Assembly: GCF_000002595.2 (NCBI RefSeq)
Contig: NC_057007.1
Coordinates: forward strand, 2,332,627-2,396,626
Source of the DNA: Chlamydomonas reinhardtii
Lineage: Eukaryota > Chlorophyta > Chlorophyceae > Chlamydomonadales > Chlamydomonadaceae
DNA length: 64,000 nucleotides
Direction: 5' to 3'
The notes beneath the pieces were generated by a model. That model did not search any database. It was not told where the DNA came from and saw only the letters and a program-made list of their open reading frames with translations. Positions 59,701 through 64,000 of the stretch are shown here, piece after piece. Each line of letters begins with the position of its first letter. Within the stretch, counting starts at the first letter, position 1. Made by a program: the position numbers and the translations under genes.

Positions 59701-61203
59701 AGAGGGCGGCAGGAAGAAACGCCTTGTCCGGATATAAATAGCCATGGTGTTGCGTTCACGCACGTGCGTGGGTGGTTCAATCCGTCGCCGTGGCGTGTCG
59801 TGGCTGCGGGATGGTGAACACGGCCCAACCCTTGCTGTGCCTGCCTGCTTTTGTGCTGGCTATATCAGTCGGTCAGGTAATGGGTGCCGTACAGCTGGCA
59901 ATCAGACAGCTGGCGTGATGCAGCAACCGCAGTCAACTGATCAGACGTGATTCGCTGTAACCTTGCTTTGCTTGCCGTCACTCCCGGCCAACTAGCTCTG
60001 CCCCACCTTCTTTGCCCGCTGTACGGCATCTCCCGCGCAACGACCCCAGGGCATGGTTGCTGCATACCGCATGGGCCAGGTGCGTGTTTATTCATGTGTA
60101 TGCGGTGGGTATGCGTGACGCAGCTAGCGCTGCCGTAAACCGCGATGTAGGCTGGCTTCGCTGGGACCCGGCGCTAGTTGCTGTGACGGTGCGTGCGCGC
60201 GCAGTGACTGGTCGATACTCAAGGCGCCACCTCTCTTGCCCCACCCACTGCCTGCCGCATGCGAACGTGCAGCTTCTAGCCACGAACTCACTGGTCCTGC
60301 ACCAGCGCTCGATCTACATAGAGTACTTTTACAGGTGGGCTCAAGGGTGGGCTGGGGGCCTGGCGTTGGAAAGGGTGGGGCCAGGGGGTGCCGACTGGGC
60401 GTGGACCGACGCAGCAGTTGGCGGCGTGGGGACTGCGGACGTGTTTGGTGGCAGGTGAATCTGGTTCTGGAATTTGCCTTGTTTCAAGGCACAGGAAGAG
60501 CCTGCTTTTAGGTACGCTGCTGATGTCGGCTCCTCCCTCTGGAACCCCATGTGCAATTCTTCCGTAACTCCCCTGCCTCGCCCAAATTGCGAAGGTCTCT
60601 GCGGCCCTGGGTTCACTACGTGCCGTTTTGGAACGCCACGGGGCCTGGCGGCGAGCCGGCGATGGATGACGTATACGGCGTGTTGGAGGACGTACGGCGG
60701 CTGGATCGAGAACAGCCCGTACGGGTACAACAGATCATAGCTAACGGCCAGGCAGTGGCAAAGTGAGTCATGCGTAATGTGCATGTGTGCGACGCACCGA
60801 AACGGGACCCACTTGTGCGTATGTATGCGTGTGGGCCCGTGCAGGCTCCTGGGCTTGCAGATGCGACTCGAATACTACAGAGTGGCGCTGGAAAGATATA
60901 AGGTAGGCGAGGGCACTTGTGTGGAGACTGGCACGCCGAGGGGCAGCAGACCGGCATTAGTGCCTCTGATGGGTGCCTCCCTTCCCTCCTCTCCCACGGC
61001 CCTTCGGGATCCCCTCTGCATAATATCTTTCTGCTGAGGACACCGCACTGCATATATACCTCACTGCACCTGCTTGCCATTTACATTGCCCGCCACTCCT
61101 GGGGCCTACCGTTCCTTGTGTGCCGCAGAGCCTGTTTCCGGACATGGACCAATACCTGGACTCCTATGTTCAAGAGCTCCGGAAGCGAGGGTCCGACATC
61201 TGA
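56772..61203 (+). CDS. Glycosyltransferase family 90 (CAP10/POGLUT-like) protein, copy 2 (440 aa)
   Basis: Fourteen exons: 56772-56974, 57089-57179, 57395-57424, 57739-57828, 58047-58141, 58286-58391, 58811-58868, 59147-59322, 59531-59611, 60050-60079, 60273-60334, 60595-60762, 60845-60902, 61129-61203 (1,323 nt, phases consistent). A signal-peptide-like start (LPVVVVCVSLLLDSLASAVA) precedes a luminal catalytic domain with the same ordered motifs as copy 1: LQLPNVLFIYNTDDNA, GDDLDILVPQ, AFFRGVPSCSRMW, HAHYKWLLNLEG, MVAAYRMGQ, LVLHQRSIYIEYFY, PWVHYVPFWNAT. It ends RKRGSDI. Eleven of fourteen exon lengths equal those of copy 1. Role: sugar transfer in the secretory pathway, acceptor unknown. 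A second in-frame Met (56787) is an alternative start. No break was seen. A DNA transposon lies 145 bp past the stop. Confidence 0.95.
58700..58768 (+). repeat. Module R5, copy in GT90-2 intron 6
   Basis: TGGCCTCGGCTCTACAACGT, then CATGCTCGCTTGTGCGTGTT, then GCGTATTTCTTCAAGCACGT. It differs from the 56436 copy at only a few bases. Confidence 0.75.
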
Positions 61204-61210
61204 TGAGAGC

Positions 61211-61215
61211 TGTAA
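61211..61215 (+). terminator. Candidate TGTAA poly(A) signal just after the GT90-2 stop
   Basis: TGTAA only eight bases beyond the stop codon; use would give a very short 3' UTR. The next TGTAA on this strand (61523-61527) is inside the neighbouring transposon. Confidence 0.35.
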
Positions 61216-61348
61216 ACCTGGGTTGCGGTAGAGACCGGGGAGACCATTCTGGGTGGCGGGGACTGGGCTAATCCAAGTCGGGGTACGTGCCCGCGCAAGA
61301 AACACAACCTGCACATGCGGGGGCACTTAATTCTTATGTATGTCTACC

Positions 61349-62059
61349 CAGGGGGGGGTAGGAACGAACTTTTTTGACCCCATGCCACAAAACCTCCCCG
61401 GACCCCCCGACCGACCGACCGACCGACCCCCCCTGCCGTACGACCCCCCAAAACCCCCTCAGAACCCCTTATTTTTTGTCAGGTTGGTGCCAATCGACTG
61501 CTCTCGGTGAGCTCTATCGCTATGTAAAATGATCCGCCTTGGGAACACACTTTGGCCGACCGACATGTGGACATGTAGACCTGTCCAACCGTCTGCCGAC
61601 AAGTATCCTGATAGACTGGCCTGCTATGCAACGGCTTATTCCGATGTTACTTGATAGTGTGAAATGTGCTGACACGTTCACCATGCAAAACCCGGCCGGC
61701 ACCGGCTTGTCCCTGACCAGTTCCCCAGGCATCTCCCGAGATGCCGACATGCCGCTCCCCAAACTGCCCCAAACTATGCACGTGTGCTGAGCCTGGGGTA
61801 TACCTACGCACGCATCGTGGAGCTGCACCCATTGCGCCGCGTGTTGCAGGACAGAAGCGCTAGGAACAAAACTTGGCACGAACCTGTGCAAAACTTCGTG
61901 GGACCCCAGACCGACCGACCGACCGACAACTTTGAGGGGCCATAACTTTGCATCCAGAAACCCATTTTCAATTTTGAAAGCGGATTCGTGATTTTCTCGT
62001 TGAGCTCTATCCATTTGAGGCATGGGGTCTGCTTCGGAAGATTCTACCCCCCCCCCCTG
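61349..62059. mobile_element. Non-autonomous DNA transposon with imperfect terminal inverted repeats
   Basis: The left end reads CAGGGGGGGGTAGGAAC. The right end, reversed, reads CAGGGGGGGGGGTAGAATC. Both ends then reach GACCCCATGCC followed by ACAAA or TCAAA, so the inverted repeats extend about 45 bp with mismatches. The flanks GTCTACC (61342-61348) and GTCGACC (62060-62066) resemble a 7-bp target duplication with one mismatch. Two internal blocks, each with a (GACC)n tract and GAGCTCTATC, repeat directly near 61400-61520 and 61905-62010. No transposase reading frame is present, so it is a 711-bp MITE-like element. A CAGGG terminus recalls hAT elements, but family assignment is tentative. 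Confidence 0.68.
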
Positions 62060-64000
62060 GTCGACCTAGCTAATCGATTTCTCTATGCTTTGTTGGAGTG
62101 TGGGGCGGAGACGAGCAGTGCGCTGGAGTCGTTACGACAATCATCATTCATCATGGAATCATCACATGGTATCATTGGTATGTCGTGCGGGGCGTGTCTG
62201 CGTGTTAGATTGACTGTTCTGCAAGCCCGCCCGCGGGCGCTCCTGGCCGGCTATGTGTGGCGACCCTTGCAGGGGTGCTGGCACCCTGGTCCCTTGCATA
62301 CACGAGTGCTCTTTACTACCACAGTGGGAGATTATACGAGTGGGAGGATCGGTGTCTTGCGTGCGGGGTCATCATCAGCGCCGTGTTGCCCGCTTGGCTA
62401 GGTGCCCCCTGGCTTGCAAGGATACCTCCAATGCTTCACAGGCACAGTAACTGAAACAGCGTGAGTGGCAATAGCGACTACGGTACGTGCACGTGGCCGC
62501 CCACGTGTGTAGATAGGTACCAGCTCAACAGCAGGCGCCCGGTATAGCCGCCCACCCATACAGTGCCCTCCGCGGGTGCGACATGCCCCCACGGTATCAG
62601 AGCCATCCGTGGCTCTCGCCAACGCAGCGCTGTCCCCACATGCCGAAGCAATGTGTCTGGTTTGCGCCTAGAACAGACGACCACTCAGCACGGTGAAAGA
62701 GGGCTCGCGCCGAGACAGGATCAACCCATTTAGCTCCTCACATCACGGCCCTGGCTGCGACCCGCACATGTGTCGTGGCTCGCCAGCCGAATGAAGATGC
62801 GAGCATTGTCGGATTCCGTCACCGGTCACCATACCGCGTACACTGTTACCATAACATGATGACATATATGCAGACTAATGGAGCTCACGAGTTGGGTCTT
62901 GTCGTCCTCCCGCCACCCTCGCCACTCTGGCTGCTGCGCTCCGGACGGTGTGTGCGGCGCTGTGTGTGCAACACGCACACGCCAGTTGCCTCGCAGCACC
63001 CTGCACGTGCGCGAACCTGCCATTTCTCTCCCGCACCTCAGCTGCACCTCCACACACCTCAACGAGCATACACACACAGGGCCGGCAGCCGCCTTGCTGC
63101 TGCACCCTAGCACATCGCAATCCGCCACCATTGGCTGCACCGCGCCACGTCCTGACACTCGCAAGGTATCCTGTCCCGCAGATGGCGCTTGCACGTCCTT
63201 GCAACGATAATGATTTCCCTTGCGTACTCTTCGCCAACTCGAGATCCCAAAGCCCCGTTCAATGCTTCTACAGTCAGAACCGCACCGTCCGTCGATTGTC
63301 AGAAGTCAATATCTTCAAAAGCTGGGGCTCGACACGCCGGTGGCATGATGGCATCGCCCCTTTCCATCGCCCGTTCCACCTCGGCAAACGCATAGCAGCC
63401 CAAGGAGTAAAATGTCTGAGAATGTCACACAATCAACAAACCAATACTCGCGGTTTCCGCATGCCGCCGGTCGCGCACCCCATGCAGTCACGTGTAAGCC
63501 CGTTGACACAAACACACACGTTACGCACACGCACGTACAAGCGATGCACGTGCGTGCCTACACACCTCTTTGGTACTCTGGCCGAAACTCACCCTTGGAC
63601 TCGTCTCATGCTGGAACTTCGTTTCGTCCTCCACAATTGAGCTACATGCGCACCCGCATAGCAGCGTAAGCCGTACAGCCCGGCCATGCGTTGTGTGTCC
63701 ATGGACTCTGGCAAGACACCAGTCTGTGTGGTCCGGCCCGGTCGTTGTTCAGGAAAGCTGCACATACATCCCATAACCCCCTGAACTGAGAACATACGGA
63801 CTCCCTGCCGCAAGAGAAGCGAGGCCCCAGGCGCCGGCCAGCCACGACGGCTGCGCAGCCACCTCGCGCAGCTCCGAATTGTTCGTGTGTCCGGCCCAAG
63901 TCTTAACACCTGCTACGTCGGGTCCCGTCACTGGTTGTACTGCTACTACTGCTACAAAAGGCCTAAAGGCCTTGAGTCTATTGACGCCACAGTGCCGCTG
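62060..64000. other. Right-hand end with weak coding hints only
   Basis: Two possibilities, neither joined into a model. Plus strand 62271-62454, after a TTGCAG, reads GVLAPWSLAYTSALYYHSGR and ends LHRHSN-stop, resembling a hydrophobic terminal exon. On the minus strand near 63300-63930, fragments such as NNSELREVAAQPSWLAGAW and TFYSLGCYAFAEVERAMERG sit beside plausible GTGAGT and GTATGT donors, suggesting the 3' end of a gene entering from beyond the window. I name no family for either. Confidence 0.25.

Overview
The window looks like nuclear DNA of a volvocine green alga (Chlamydomonas/Volvox type). Coding regions are very GC-rich and full of Ala/Gly/Gln runs. Genes are broken into many short exons by introns of about 80-600 bp. 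Donors are mostly GTGAGT or GTGCGT, introns are packed with (GT)n/(CA)n tracts, and TGTAA poly(A) signals lie downstream of several stops. The gene models below were assembled by hand. For each multi-exon model every splice phase was checked and the total length divides by three, except where stated.

Layout, left to right. (1) 1-11.4 kb: three related F-box-like/leucine-rich proteins, two on the minus strand (the first cut by the window edge) and one divergent on the plus strand. (2) 11.7-14.6 kb: an unrecognised coiled-coil protein, plus. (3) 15.1-16.5 kb: a LITAF-domain membrane-anchored zinc protein, plus. (4) 17.2-24.3 kb: a 16-exon ABCG half-transporter, plus. (5) 26.1-30.4 kb: a 14-exon glycosyltransferase family 90 (CAP10/POGLUT-like) gene, minus. 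(6) 30.9-34.6 kb: a 9-exon coiled-coil protein, plus, divergent from the previous gene. (7) 35.5-40.5 kb: an alpha/beta hydrolase resembling isoprenylcysteine methylesterase, minus. (8) 41.1-52.6 kb: a 19-exon EDR2-like protein (PH-START-DUF1336), plus, divergent from the hydrolase. (9) 54.2-54.8 kb: a possible small membrane protein. (10) 56.8-61.2 kb: a second GT90 gene, plus, with the same 14-exon architecture as gene 5 but inverted. (11) 61.3-62.1 kb: a non-autonomous DNA transposon with imperfect terminal inverted repeats. The last 2 kb has only weak coding hints.

The genes do not form one pathway; several concern membranes and the secretory system (ABCG transport, LITAF endosomal anchoring, ER/Golgi GT90 glycosylation, EDR2 lipid binding). 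The main items of interest are the inverted GT90 pair with patchy near-identity, the F-box/LRR triad with a possibly conserved intron, and a set of short dispersed modules repeated in introns across the window. I saw no CRISPR array, rRNA, tRNA, retroelement or viral element.
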